A stretch of DNA of 64,000 bases from CAWDVK01 sp963805715 (lineage in GTDB: Bacteria > Actinomycetota > Actinomycetes > Streptosporangiales > Streptosporangiaceae), in the NCBI GenBank assembly GCA_963805715.1, contig CAWDVK010000020.1, positions 806,001 to 870,000 of the forward strand. The letters are read 5' to 3'. Within the stretch, counting starts at the first letter, position 1, and each line of letters begins with the position of its first letter. A program made the position numbers and the translations under genes. Below the pieces are notes generated by a model. The model made no database searches, was not told where the DNA came from, and worked only from the letters and a program-made list of their open reading frames with translations. Positions 32,472 through 40,366 of this stretch are shown piece by piece.

Positions 32472-33548
32472 TCAGGTCCGCGCCGGGCCCGCGCCTGACA
32501 GCATGTAGGTGGTGCCGACCGAGTTCTGGATGAAGGCACCGGGGAAGCGGGCTGCGATCTGATGGACGGCGCGCCAGCCGGTGCAGTGCTGCGGCACGAG
32601 CAGCCGGGGCCGCAGCTGCTCCAGCGCATCGCAGGTGGGCCCGATGACCGGCTCGAACAGCGGGCCGCTGAGATGGAAGCCGCCGAGGATGGCATAGACC
32701 TGGTCGATGCCGGTAAGCCGCTGCGCGTAGCGGACGATATTGATGATCCCGGCGTGACCGCAGCCGGTGAGCACGACGAGGCCCTGGCCGGCCACGTGCG
32801 CGATCAGAGCCTGGTCGTCCAGGATGAGCGGATCGGGCTCCCACCGGCCGTCGCGGTAGGCCTGGTGAATCGCAAAGCCGCGCTCGAAGTCCGTGCTGCG
32901 GTCCACCTCGCCGGTGATCAGCAGCGACCGGTCGAACAGGAACGACGGCCGGGTTCCCTCGATGATCTCCAGGCCGGTGTCGGCGAGCGCGCGCTTGCTG
33001 GTGGCCGGCAGCTCCAGCGGATCACGGCCGGGAATGGCCAGCCGCCGCCGGGTCCAGAACGCCGGGTGCAGCAGCACCGGCAGTCCCCGCGGCCCGAGCA
33101 CGCCCGCGAGTCCCGACAGTCCGGTCGTGTGATCGAAGTGCCCGTGACTGCAGACGATCGCCTCAATGGCGGCTGGGTCCTGACCGAGCCGCCGCAGGTT
33201 GTCAGCGCAGCCGCCCGGGGTCACCCCGGTGTCGAACAGCAGCTGGTGACGATGCCCGGCCCTGGTCGCCGTGACCAGCGCGGAGAAACCGTGCTGAGCC
33301 AGCGGCGCGTCGGCAGCCCGGCCGCCCACCAGCGTCACCGCGTCGAGCATCGGGACACCGTCACCGCCCAGCGGCATCCGCCGGGCCGGGCCCTGGTCGG
33401 TCAGCAGGATGTCGATGCTGTTATCGCAGACGCTGAGCACGGTTAGCTCGTCCACTGGCTCCAGCGCGATCTGCTCGCCCGACCACTCCCCCACCGGCTG
33501 GACCACGGGCCGCGGACTGATCCCGGCACTAGCGGTTTCCGTGCACAT
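32472..33548 (-). CDS. MBL-fold hydrolase, MptA/dihydropteroate-synthase-related type
   Basis: A 358-residue MBL protein. IVCSHGHFDHTTGLSG provides H-x-H-x-D-H; LTGCGHAGIINIVRYAQ and LGGFHLSG provide the later His residues; LLVPQHCTGWRAV lies near the C-terminus. LSVCDNSIDILLTD and LLFDTGVTPGGCADNLRRLG are the N-terminal marks of the group often called 7,8-dihydropterin-6-yl-methyl-4-(beta-D-ribofuranosyl)aminobenzene 5'-phosphate synthase-like. The true substrate in bacteria is mostly untested. ATG 33548 is chosen for GGAGGTGGCGTG before it; the frame continues 38 codons upstream. Confidence 0.85.
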   Translation of the reverse strand: MCTETASAGISPRPVVQPVGEWSGEQIALEPVDELTVLSVCDNSIDILLTDQGPARRMPLGGDGVPMLDAVTLVGGRAADAPLAQHGFSALVTATRAGHRHQLLFDTGVTPGGCADNLRRLGQDPAAIEAIVCSHGHFDHTTGLSGLAGVLGPRGLPVLLHPAFWTRRRLAIPGRDPLELPATSKRALADTGLEIIEGTRPSFLFDRSLLITGEVDRSTDFERGFAIHQAYRDGRWEPDPLILDDQALIAHVAGQGLVVLTGCGHAGIINIVRYAQRLTGIDQVYAILGGFHLSGPLFEPVIGPTCDALEQLRPRLLVPQHCTGWRAVHQIAARFPGAFIQNSVGTTYMLSGAGPART

Positions 33549-33787
33549 CACGCCACCTCCGCAGGCTGACGCTATCGCGGGCCGGGTGGTGACCGCCGGG
33601 ATGCCGCGGCGGGGTCCATTCCGGAACGGCCGGATAAGCGCGATCTCGTGACGTTGGGGCAACTCCCGGGATGGGGGGTCATAATGAAATCACGGTACTG
33701 GCTAGTCTGCACGGCCGGGGGCGACGGCCATGCCGGGGGAGTTCAGAGATGCACTCCCGGCCTCCTCTTCGGGCCAAGGAGCGAGTC

Positions 33788-34201
33788 GTGGTTTCCTGCC
33801 AGAGCAATGACGCGCGGGCGGATGAATGCATCGTCGCGCTGATGCCCGATGAAATCGATGTCACCAACGCCGCCTGGGTCTGGGAAAGGCTGCTCCGGCT
33901 GGCGCGCACGGAATTGCCGCTCGTCATCGTCGATATGTCCGCTACCTCATTCTGCGGCCTGGCGGGGGTCCACGTCCTGACGCGCGCGTACGCGCGAGCC
34001 AGGACCTACCACTGCGAGCTGCGGCTGGTGATCGGCGCGGCCGAGGTGCGGCAGGTGTTCGAGCTGGCCGCAGCCGACCAGGCCTTGCCCATCTACCCGG
34101 ACCTGGAGACCGCCCGCCGGGCGCCGCCGGCCCGGGCTGGCACGGCCGACCGCTCCGCCAGGCAGGCGGCCGGCCGTGCCCGCACCAGCGCCGGCGACTG
34201 A
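33788..34201 (+). CDS. STAS-domain protein lacking the phosphorylatable serine
   Basis: A 137-residue STAS protein. The GTG at 33788 has AAGGAG six bases upstream; an ATG at 33749 lies in frame but has no site. ECIVALMPDEIDVTNAAWVW matches the first strand and helix, and VIVDMSATSFCGLAGVHVLTRAYARARTY the central loop. Where antagonists have D-S/T at the phosphorylation loop (CDSSGV in the paralogue at 3004) this protein has Cys-Gly-Leu-Ala-Gly. It cannot be switched by the usual kinase at this site, so it may be constitutive or bind another partner. The C-terminal 45 residues are Ala/Arg-rich. Confidence 0.85.
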   Translation: MVSCQSNDARADECIVALMPDEIDVTNAAWVWERLLRLARTELPLVIVDMSATSFCGLAGVHVLTRAYARARTYHCELRLVIGAAEVRQVFELAAADQALPIYPDLETARRAPPARAGTADRSARQAAGRARTSAGD

Positions 34202-34222
34202 ACGGCGGCGGCCGCGCCGGCG

Positions 34223-34246
34223 CGGCCTGCCGGGCTCGGCAGGCCG
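34223..34246 (+). terminator. Hairpin terminator after the STAS gene
   Basis: CGGCCTGCCG (34223-34232) pairs perfectly with CGGCAGGCCG (34237-34246) over a four-base loop, 22 bases after the STAS stop. An 18-base GC palindrome overlaps its left side. Confidence 0.7.
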
Positions 34247-34284
34247 CTCAGTGCCAACGCTCAGTGCGGCCGGTCAGGATCGGG

Positions 34285-34440
34285 CTGCATGCCGTCCGTC
34301 ACTCGATCACCAGCGCGAACGCCTACTCCGCATTCGTCCTCATGGCCTTCACCCAGGTGATTCTCCGCGTCGGCATCCTTCAGTACCGGCGGCTGCGCAT
34401 CCTGTCGGCCGCCTCGCCGGCGGCAACCGGGATCGCCTAG
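34285..34440 (+). pseudogene. Membrane-protein fragment, family uncertain
   Basis: One plus-strand frame reads GLHAVRHSITSANAYSAFVL and MAFTQVILRVGILQYRRLR, then ILSAASPAATGIA and TAG at 34438. It has one likely membrane span and looks like the tail of a small membrane protein resembling the frameshifted one at 29716 (shared ILQYR). No start codon lies before it. The stretch 34441-34660 is low-complexity with repeated CCCCAGCGCC-type units and no gene. Confidence 0.35.
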
Positions 34441-34728
34441 CCCGGCTCGCAGGCCCGGCCGCCGCAGCCGCCATGACGGGGCGCCGCGCCCGGCCGGGCG
34501 GCGATCGACAGGGCAGCCACCGGCAGGTCGGCTACCCCCCAGCGCCAGCCCGCCGTCCCGGCTCCCCCGCGCCAGCCCGCGCCGTCCCGACCCCCCAGCG
34601 CCGTCCCGGCTCCCCCGGCCCGCGCAACGTCCCTCACCATTGCTCCCGGTTACATGGGATCCCGCGGCCGGCGATATTGCGATTTTTTTTACCGGAGCAT
34701 CATCGCAAACGCAGGCCAGGAGGAATTG

Positions 34729-34764
34729 ATGAAAATTATTTCTGGTTTCCAGTTTCCTGATTGA
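34729..34764 (+). CDS. Eleven-codon leader-like ORF with a perfect ribosome site
   Basis: AGGAGG at 34719-34724 precedes ATG 34729 by four bases. The frame encodes MKIISGFQFPD and ends at TGA 34762. It sits in an AT-rich island (34670-34770) with an eight-T run and the inverted repeat TTGCGAT/ATCGCAA (34677-34683, 34702-34708), which is unusual in this genome. It lies 81 bases before the PspC gene. It could be a leader peptide, or the decayed start of a lost gene. Confidence 0.35.
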   Translation: MKIISGFQFPD

Positions 34765-34845
34765 GATGTAGCCTGAAGATCAGGCAGCGGGGTCAGCCGC
34801 CGACGGCGGCCAGCGGCTCCGTGCTTATCGCTGGAGATGGTTCTG

Positions 34846-35112
34846 ATGACAGACGGGAACGGAACCAAGGTCCTGGTGCGCAGCCGGGGCAACAGGATGC
34901 TGGCCGGGGTCTGCGCGGGACTCGCCGACTACCTGGGCGTCGACGTGACCGTGGTCCGGGTGCTCTGGGTCATCGTGACGCTCATCACCGGAGGCGTGGT
35001 GGGCCTCCTGGCTTACCTGGCCGCGTGGGCGGTCATCCCCGACGAGGGCCAGAAAAGCTCGATCGCCGAGAACCTGGTCCGCAAGAACAGCAAGGACTCC
35101 TGGTCGGGCTGA
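34846..35112 (+). CDS. PspC-domain membrane protein
   Basis: An 88-residue protein with the PspC pattern: VRSRGNRMLAGVCAGLADYLG, VDVTVVRVLWVIVTLITGG and a second hydrophobic stretch ending LAAWAVIPDEG. PspC proteins sit in the inner membrane, sense envelope stress in proteobacteria and are regulatory in many actinobacteria, where small forms like this are common. ATG 34846 has CTGGAG nine to fourteen bases upstream; ATG 34837 is an alternative three codons earlier. The hydrophilic tail is short (SSIAENLVRKNSKDSWSG). Confidence 0.88.
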   Translation: MTDGNGTKVLVRSRGNRMLAGVCAGLADYLGVDVTVVRVLWVIVTLITGGVVGLLAYLAAWAVIPDEGQKSSIAENLVRKNSKDSWSG

Positions 35113-35119
35113 CGGTCGC

Positions 35120-35245
35120 GTGAGCGGCTTCCGGCCCTTCTTCAATCCTGCTACCGGCGAGTGGATCGAGTACACCGCCGTCGCCGCGGACACCGGGGGC
35201 GAGTTCGTCCGCTTCAGCCGGCGAAGCGTGCCCGGCGGCACAAGG
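35120..35245 (+). pseudogene. Cupin-type protein, N-terminal remnant
   Basis: From GTG 35120 the plus strand reads MSGFRPFFNPATGEWIEY and then AADTGGEFVRFSRRSVPGG, which is the typical opening of a bacterial cupin (N-P-x-T-G-E ... T-G-G-E ... P-G-G). It breaks off just before the metal-binding His motifs of the barrel. Directly after it the other strand carries the start of an oxidoreductase gene. It begins eight bases after the PspC stop, so it may once have been the second gene of that operon. Confidence 0.65.
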
Positions 35246-35264
35246 CCGTCGCCGGCCTGGCGGC

Positions 35265-35436
35265 GGACGCGGCGGGAGCCGGTGTCCCAGTCGCCGGTGC
35301 GGACCAGGTCGTCCCAGTTGCCCACGCCGGAGGCGCGCACCTCGATCAGCACCTCGTCCGGGCCCGGCCCGCGCGGGCCCGGCAGCTCGAGCAGCTGCAC
35401 CGGGCCGCCCAGCTCGCGGATGCCCGCCGCGCGCAT
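35265..35436 (-). pseudogene. Zinc-independent MDR/quinone oxidoreductase, N-terminal remnant
   Basis: The minus strand reads MRAAGIRELGGPVQLLELPG, then DEVLIEVRASGVGNWDDLVR and TGDWDTGSR. This is the first 55 residues of an NADP-dependent quinone oxidoreductase-like protein. The sequence then runs into the cupin remnant, which is encoded on the opposite strand. So two convergent genes have both lost their 3' parts at about 35255, as a single deletion would produce. Confidence 0.7.
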
Positions 35437-35659
35437 CAGTGCCGGCCCGGCTGGCTCTCGGGCGCGCGTGCTGAGTCGCGGCGCTGCTCGCCTGGATCCC
35501 GCTGCATCCTGCGACGTTAGCCCGGGCGGCTGGCCCGCCGCTTCAGTCATCTGACGCAGGCCGCAGGCGGCGCTGAGTTGGCCGGGCAGTCAGATGACGC
35601 AAGCCCGGCCGAGCTGGCCTGGCCTAGGTTCGAGGCAGCAGCGGCCGTAGCGACGGCCG

Positions 35660-35845
35660 CCGCGCGCATCGCGCTCGCCAAGATCGCGTGCTGGATGGCG
35701 TGCGGTATTCGGCCGTCAGCCCGGGCCCGGTCGCCACCGACCTGCGGCTCGGTGAGTCGGGGCGGTGTACCTGGCCAGCGACCGGGCGGCCAACATCACC
35801 GGAGCCGACTTCGCCATCGACGGCGGGCTCATCCCCACCTGGTAG
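35660..35845 (+). pseudogene. SDR dehydrogenase, C-terminal remnant with frameshift
   Basis: One plus-strand frame gives GVRYSAVSPGPVATDLRLG, the segment after the catalytic Lys of a short-chain dehydrogenase. About 40 bases on, another frame gives AVYLASDRAANITGADFAID then GGLIPTW and TAG at 35843. Both belong to the same family and are in the right order, but the linking helices are deleted. The N-terminal Rossmann part is absent. Confidence 0.75.
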
Positions 35846-35876
35846 CGAGACCAGCCCGCACGCGGATCGGAATGGC

Positions 35877-36455
35877 TCACCGGCTCGGGTTTCGGACTGC
35901 GTCCATCAGCAGGTCGAGCATGCGCTCCAGTTGCTCGTGTCCGCCGGCTAGTGAGGTGGCGGTGAACATGCCGACGATCGTGGCGACAATGTCATCGGCG
36001 CGGACGTCATCACGCAGTGTTCCGGCGGCGATTCCGGCATCGAGAATCGTTTGCACCGCGGCGGTGAGCTGCTCGCGTGCGAGGGATACGGTCACGCTGC
36101 CAGCGGCAAACACGGCTCGGAGGGCGTCGGCCATCTCCCGTTTGGCCCTGACGTAGCCGGCGAAGCGGTCCATCCAGGCGCGCAGGGCGCGGTCGGGGGC
36201 GAGCGCTTCGAGCAGGTCGCCGGCACTCGCGCAGAGGTCGGCTAGCTCCTTGCGGTAGAGCGCTTCGACCAGTGCCTCGCGGGTTGGGAAGTGGCGGTAG
36301 AGCGTGCCGATCCCAACGTCTGCGTCCCGAGCGACTTGCTCCAGAGTCACCGAGGCTTGCCCGGATGCGAACGCGGCCCGTGCCGCCTCGAGCAGCCGGG
36401 CGCGGTTGCGCTCGGCATCCACGCGGAGCCGTTTGGGCTGGCTCTGGCTCGGCAT
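35877..36455 (-). CDS. TetR/AcrR-family repressor
   Basis: A 192-residue repressor. The N-terminal helix-turn-helix is ARLLEAARAAFASGQASVTL and VARDADVGIGTLYRHFPTREAL, with the family's T-L-Y-R-H-F recognition end. The C-terminal part (LRAWMDRFAGYVRAKREMADAL on) is all helical and binds the ligand. It is divergent from the aldo/keto reductase gene, and the 91 bases between them carry two palindromes centred 37 bases apart, so it probably represses both itself and the reductase. The ligand is unknown. Confidence 0.9.
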   Translation of the reverse strand: MPSQSQPKRLRVDAERNRARLLEAARAAFASGQASVTLEQVARDADVGIGTLYRHFPTREALVEALYRKELADLCASAGDLLEALAPDRALRAWMDRFAGYVRAKREMADALRAVFAAGSVTVSLAREQLTAAVQTILDAGIAAGTLRDDVRADDIVATIVGMFTATSLAGGHEQLERMLDLLMDAVRNPSR

Positions 36456-36459
36456 GATA

Positions 36460-36511
36460 CGGAGGGTCCTCCGATTATCTGTTACGATGATCCTGCCGGA
36501 GGATCCTCCGG
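36460..36511. promoter_or_regulatory. Two TetR operator palindromes
   Basis: CGGAGGGTCCTCCG (36460-36473) is a 14-base palindrome with one mismatch; CCGGAGGATCCTCCGG (36496-36511) is a perfect 16-base palindrome with the same core. Both lie in the divergent gap between the tetR start (36455) and the AKR start (36547). Their shared sequence and position make them near-certain operators of this repressor. Confidence 0.8.
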
Positions 36512-36546
36512 TTTCTGCTGACTATGCCACAAGCGGAGGATCACCG

Positions 36547-37509
36547 ATGGCGGCAGCCGACCAGAGAGCGAATTTCCGCACGCCCGCTCCGGGCGGCACC
36601 GCGCAGCTGGCAGGGCGCGCCGTGGCCCGGATGGGCTTCGGGGCGATGCAGCTGGAGCACCGGGCCGTCGGGCGGGATGCGGCGCTGGCGATCCTGCGCC
36701 TGGCGGTCCGTGCAGGTGTCAACCACATCGACACCGCGCAGTTCTACGGCGCGTGCAACAGCTTCATCCACGACGCGCTGGCGCCCTACCCCGACGACCT
36801 GGTCCTGGTCAGCAAGGTCGGTGCCGACACCGGCGCCGACGGCAAACTCGTCCCCGCGCAACGACCGGAGCAACTGCGCGCCCAGATCGAGGCCAACCTC
36901 GCCACGCTCGGCGTCGAGCAGGTGGGCGTGGTCAACCTGCGACGCATCGACGCTGGGCCCGGCCTGATCGCCGAGGGCGACCAGATGGTCGACCTGGACA
37001 GCCAGCTCGCCGAGCTGGCCGCGCTGCGAGACGCTGGAAAGATTGGCGCGGTCGGGCTCAGCAACGTCTCCGCCGGCCAGCTCCGCCAGGCGCTGCCCGC
37101 CGACATCGCGTGCGTGCAGAACGCCTATAGCGTCATCGACCGCTCCGCCGAGCCCGTGCTGGAGCTGTGCCGCGACCACGACATCGCCTGGGTCCCGTTC
37201 TTCCCTCTCGGGTCCGCGTTCCCCCACCGCCCCAAGGCAACCGATAACCCCACCGTCGTCACCATCGCCAGGGAACTTGGCGCGACGCCGGCGCAGGTGG
37301 CGCTCGCCTGGCTGCTGGCGCACTACGACAACACGCTGCTCATCCCCGGAACCTCCGAGCCCGCGCATCTGGCCGAGAACATCGCGGCAGGAAACCCTCC
37401 GTCTCCGTGGTGCGTCGGTAACCGGGCTGAACCAGCTCGCCACACCGGGCTGACCCCGCTCGTCAGCATCGGCCACGGGGACCGGTGTTCTCGTCGGGCA
37501 GCTGGATGA
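36547..37509 (+). CDS. Aldo/keto reductase with frameshifted C-terminus
   Basis: A 320-residue reading of an aldo/keto reductase (TIM barrel, NADPH). ARMGFGAMQLEHRAVGRDAAL and GVNHIDTAQFYGACNSFIHDAL hold the Asp and Tyr of the tetrad; LVLVSKVGADT carries the Lys. The expected active-site His region reads VVNLRRIDAG, so His is replaced by Arg, as in some members. GKIGAVGLSNVS and ALAWLLAHYDNTLLIPGTS follow. After ENIAAG the frame becomes nonsense, while one base away it continues ETLRLRGASVTGLNQLA and TGA at 37451, the normal end. The start ATG 36547 follows GCGGAGGATC. The lesion affects only the last 20 residues. Confidence 0.85.
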   Translation: MAAADQRANFRTPAPGGTAQLAGRAVARMGFGAMQLEHRAVGRDAALAILRLAVRAGVNHIDTAQFYGACNSFIHDALAPYPDDLVLVSKVGADTGADGKLVPAQRPEQLRAQIEANLATLGVEQVGVVNLRRIDAGPGLIAEGDQMVDLDSQLAELAALRDAGKIGAVGLSNVSAGQLRQALPADIACVQNAYSVIDRSAEPVLELCRDHDIAWVPFFPLGSAFPHRPKATDNPTVVTIARELGATPAQVALAWLLAHYDNTLLIPGTSEPAHLAENIAAGNPPSPWCVGNRAEPARHTGLTPLVSIGHGDRCSRRAAG

Positions 37510-37597
37510 TGCTCAAGACCGGCATCCGGGCGCACCGCCGGCCGTCTGCCGGCCGTCTGCCGGCCGGGGCTGGCCGGGCTGGCCAGGCTGGCCAGGC

Positions 37598-38428
37598 TCA
37601 GCCGGCTGCGGGCGAGCCGAAGCGGATCAGGTTCTCGTCCGGGTCGATGTGCGATCCTTCACGCATCTTGTAGGCAGTGGGACCGGCCGGCCGGGTCCGG
37701 CCGCCGATACCGGGTCGGCTCCACTCCTGGTAGAGCGCATCGGCGTCGCGCACGTACAGGTAAGCGGACGCCGCGTGTGCCGGGTCGTGGCCGGGATCAG
37801 CAGCCAGGTGCAGGCCGGCGCCCTCGCGGCTGGCGAACCCGTAGTCACTGCCGCCGTCGTAGGCGAGGGTCTCGAAGCCGAGCGCCGAGTAGTGGGCCAG
37901 GGCTGCCGCCAGGTCTCGCACCGGAAAGATCGGGCTGAAGTGCTGGAACTGGCGGTGGGGGCGGCGTCGCGCGGCTCCGCTGGCGATGCTGGTGCCCTTG
38001 ATGTCGGCGAGCGCGAGCAGCGCCGATCGCATCGCATCAATCTGCTCGGCCGGTACCCGCTCGCGCAGCTGGAGATCGACTGCCTCCACCCCGCGCTGGA
38101 CGGCATCCACGACCTGCTGCCCGCGGTCAGTCAGCTCGAGGGCGATCCGGCGACGGTCGCCGGGATCGGGACTGCGGCGCAGGTAGCGCCGGCTCACCAG
38201 GGTGTCGATGAGCTGGCTCACGGCCTGCTTGGTGACGCCGAGACCAGCGGGCAGGTCCTGGCGCGGACCGCCGGTCGTGTCGATGCCCGCCAGGATGAAC
38301 GCGCCGTTCCTGGGGAGGTCATCGATGCCGATGGCGTGCAGCTGGGCCCGGATGGAGGCGGCGTAGGCGCCGCGCGCGGCGCGCATCAGGGTGGGGGTGG
38401 CGAATTCGGCAGAACCGGGGGCGTCCAT
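37598..38428 (-). CDS. MarR-type regulator fused to a VOC domain
   Basis: A 276-residue two-domain protein. Residues about 20-150 are a MarR-type winged helix: LPRNGAFILAGIDTTG, LGVTKQAVSQLIDTLVSRRY and DRRRIALELTDRGQQVVDAV. After a basic hinge, residues about 155-270 form a VOC/bleomycin-resistance-like domain (SPIFPVRDLAAALAHYSALG, YDGGSDYGFASREGAGLHLA, AYLYVRDADALYQEW, SHIDPDENLIRFG). The VOC half could bind the effector, making a one-component ligand sensor, or sequester a drug. Its ATG is at 38428. A 27-base inverted repeat lies in its promoter region. Confidence 0.88.
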   Translation of the reverse strand: MDAPGSAEFATPTLMRAARGAYAASIRAQLHAIGIDDLPRNGAFILAGIDTTGGPRQDLPAGLGVTKQAVSQLIDTLVSRRYLRRSPDPGDRRRIALELTDRGQQVVDAVQRGVEAVDLQLRERVPAEQIDAMRSALLALADIKGTSIASGAARRRPHRQFQHFSPIFPVRDLAAALAHYSALGFETLAYDGGSDYGFASREGAGLHLAADPGHDPAHAASAYLYVRDADALYQEWSRPGIGGRTRPAGPTAYKMREGSHIDPDENLIRFGSPAAG

Positions 38429-38446
38429 GGCACCTGACCATATCAG

Positions 38447-38473
38447 CAAGTTTCTTGACAGTAAAGTAACTTG
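38447..38473. promoter_or_regulatory. Inverted repeat upstream of marR-VOC, putative operator
   Basis: CAAGTT (38447-38452) and AACTTG (38468-38473) are perfect arms around an AT-rich centre; CTTGAC also occurs as a direct repeat at 38454 and 38470. The element lies 19 bases before the MarR-VOC start and is markedly AT-rich. Autoregulation is likely. Confidence 0.6.
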
Positions 38474-38618
38474 ACTAGAGCGGTCAGCTGTCCGGCCTGC
38501 CCGGCGGCCCGCTGGCGCCTCATCAGCTCGATCAGCTTCCCGGGCCAGCGCCAGGGACGTAAGACAGCCCGCAGCCCCGCCAGGGACGCAAGGTGCCGCG
38601 GGAGCCGCCGAGGAAAGC

Positions 38619-38915
38619 CTAGTAATTAATCAGGATCGCACCCAGTAGGACAGCGCCGAGCAGGCAGGCACCCGCCACGTCAAGAATCCCGATCCGCAGG
38701 GTAATCCCCACGATCAGGACGCCCAGGCCGAGGAAGATGACGGCCGGAGCGATCTTTGCGCCACCTGCGCTGAAGGCATCGAAGAGATTCTCGCCGACAA
38801 TGGGGCCCGTCAGGAGGGCGATGAAAATCACGGCGGCGACCAGCACCACGACGACCTGGCGGCCGGAAACAAAGGCGGCCAGCTGGTAGCCATCATGATG
38901 GCCGAGAATTCTCAT
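38619..38915 (-). CDS. Small membrane protein, unknown function
   Basis: A 98-residue protein from ATG 38915 (an ATG eight codons upstream is also in frame). Three hydrophobic stretches are visible: QVVVVLVAAVIFIALLTGP, IAPAVIFLGLGVLIVGITL and LDVAGACLLGAVLLGAILI. No family motif was recognised. A polar segment VGENLFDAFSAGGAK lies between the first two. It stands alone, with no operon partner on its strand within 300 bases. Confidence 0.6.
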   Translation of the reverse strand: MRILGHHDGYQLAAFVSGRQVVVVLVAAVIFIALLTGPIVGENLFDAFSAGGAKIAPAVIFLGLGVLIVGITLRIGILDVAGACLLGAVLLGAILINY

Positions 38916-39196
38916 CGTGCCAGCGAGATGTCCGGGCAATGTCCGTCCTCGCAGCTATGGGTAATACCGGCCAGCATTCCCGGTATGTTCACCTTGCCGC
39001 CGGCCCTCAGATCCTGACGACGGGCTCAGTGACCAGGCGAGCTGGTCATGACTACAGGAGGCTCACCGGGTTCGCGGATACGGAACCTCCGCAATGCGCA
39101 AAGAGCTGTTCATGAGACCGTGTCATGCCTATTTGCCAGCTGCTTATCACCCAGGCTGGCTGAATTCCCCACGTCTCAGCAGGAAGGGAATGAGGA

Positions 39197-39278
39197 TGAG
39201 CGACATGACAGCCGCGCCCCGGTAGTCCTAATCACCGGCGCGACGCCGGGAATGGGGCGGGTATGCAGACTGCGGTGA
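39197..39278 (+). pseudogene. SDR dehydrogenase, N-terminal remnant
   Basis: ATG 39196 with GGAAGGG upstream starts MSDMTAAPR and hits TAG, but one base away the sequence reads PVVLITGATPGMGRVCR, the dinucleotide-binding loop of a short-chain dehydrogenase, and then stops. Only about 30 codons remain, already frameshifted. Nothing of the rest of the gene follows. The remainder of 38916-39323 has no other supported gene. Confidence 0.55.
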
Positions 39279-39323
39279 TTGACCTCAGCTGCCCGGGCGG
39301 CCGGAAACCTGGCCGTGCGCGGG

Positions 39324-40346
39324 CTAGCCAGTCCCGGTCTCGGAGCGTCCGGGCCTCCCCGCACGCGGCACCGGCCCACGGGCTGCCGCGGCCCGGTTGC
39401 GGATGTCCTCAAGGCTCTCGCGGATTGCCTGCCAGACAGTGCCGAGGCTGACACTGACCGGCAGGTCGCCGCGGATGGTGCCGGTCGGGCTGGCGTGATC
39501 ACCGAGCGCTCTGAGCGCATCGCGGGCCAGGCCGAGCAGTAGCTCGTCGGCGGCGTCGATCGTGAGGCGGTCGCCGGTCACGCTGATCAGCATGCGGCGG
39601 CGGCCGGCTTCCTCGGGCTCCTCGTCGCTGGTGCCGGCGACGTCAGCATCGCGGAGTGCGCCGCGCGCCTGCTCCAGGTCGACGCCGAGAGCGGCAAGCG
39701 CCCTGGCGGCGGCGGTGTTGGGATCAGCGAGGGTGGCGAGCAGCAGGTGGTGCGAGCCCACCGCGCCCGAGCCGGCCAGCCGGGCGGCTTCGCTCAGGCT
39801 GCTGTCCGCGGCCGGGGTGGTGCGCAGCTCATCCTGCTCTTCCTCTCCCGGCTCGCCGGGGGAAGGCGGAGCGCCGCGCCGGCGCAGCCAGCGAAGGCCA
39901 CGGGGGGCCTGTGCCGGAGGGACCAGGTCGAGAACCGCCTTGCGGACCGCGCCGAGGTCGCCGGCCTGCTCGGCGAGAATCTGAGCGGCGACCCCGTCGC
40001 CCTCCCGGATGACGCCGAGCAGGATGTGCTCGGTGCCGATGTAGTTGTGCTGCATGGCCAGCGCCTCGCGGAGCGCGAGCTCGAGAGTCTTCTTCGCCCG
40101 GGGGGTGAACGGGATATGGCCCTGCAGGGGCTTCTTCCCGATGCCGATCCGGGCGGTGACCTCCTCGCGGGCTGAGGCCAGCGAGATGCCGAAGCTGCCC
40201 AGTGCGCGCGCGGCTATCTCGCTGGGCTCGCCCAGCAGCCCGAGCAGGATGTGCTCGGTGCCGATGTAGTTGTGCTGCAGGCCGCGGGCTTCTTCCTGGG
40301 CCAGCACGATGACGTGACGGGCGCGGCTGGTGAATCGCTCGAACAT
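39324..40346 (-). CDS. Double Clp-N domain protein without ATPase
   Basis: A 340-residue protein. RFTSRARHVIVLAQEEARGL, NYIGTEHILLGLLGE and a second NYIGTEHILLGVIREG mark the two internally duplicated halves of a ClpC-type Clp-N domain at residues 1-150. A charged linker leads to another, degenerate Clp-N-like unit (SLSEAARLAGSGAVGSHHLLLATL) and a C-terminal helical part. The AAA+ modules of ClpC are missing, so it cannot unfold proteins itself; such forms may bind adaptors or protect ClpC substrates. It diverges from the HTH gene at 40417, with a strong inverted repeat between them. Confidence 0.88.
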   Translation of the reverse strand: MFERFTSRARHVIVLAQEEARGLQHNYIGTEHILLGLLGEPSEIAARALGSFGISLASAREEVTARIGIGKKPLQGHIPFTPRAKKTLELALREALAMQHNYIGTEHILLGVIREGDGVAAQILAEQAGDLGAVRKAVLDLVPPAQAPRGLRWLRRRGAPPSPGEPGEEEQDELRTTPAADSSLSEAARLAGSGAVGSHHLLLATLADPNTAAARALAALGVDLEQARGALRDADVAGTSDEEPEEAGRRRMLISVTGDRLTIDAADELLLGLARDALRALGDHASPTGTIRGDLPVSVSLGTVWQAIRESLEDIRNRAAAARGPVPRAGRPGRSETGTG

Positions 40347-40366
40347 GGGACCACCATGCGCTCCGT

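Noticed and set aside
35660..39278. SDR C-terminus (35.7 kb) and SDR N-terminus (39.2 kb) as halves of one gene split by an insertion
   Set aside because: Both are on the plus strand but the C-terminal part lies upstream of the N-terminal part, so a simple insertion cannot explain them.
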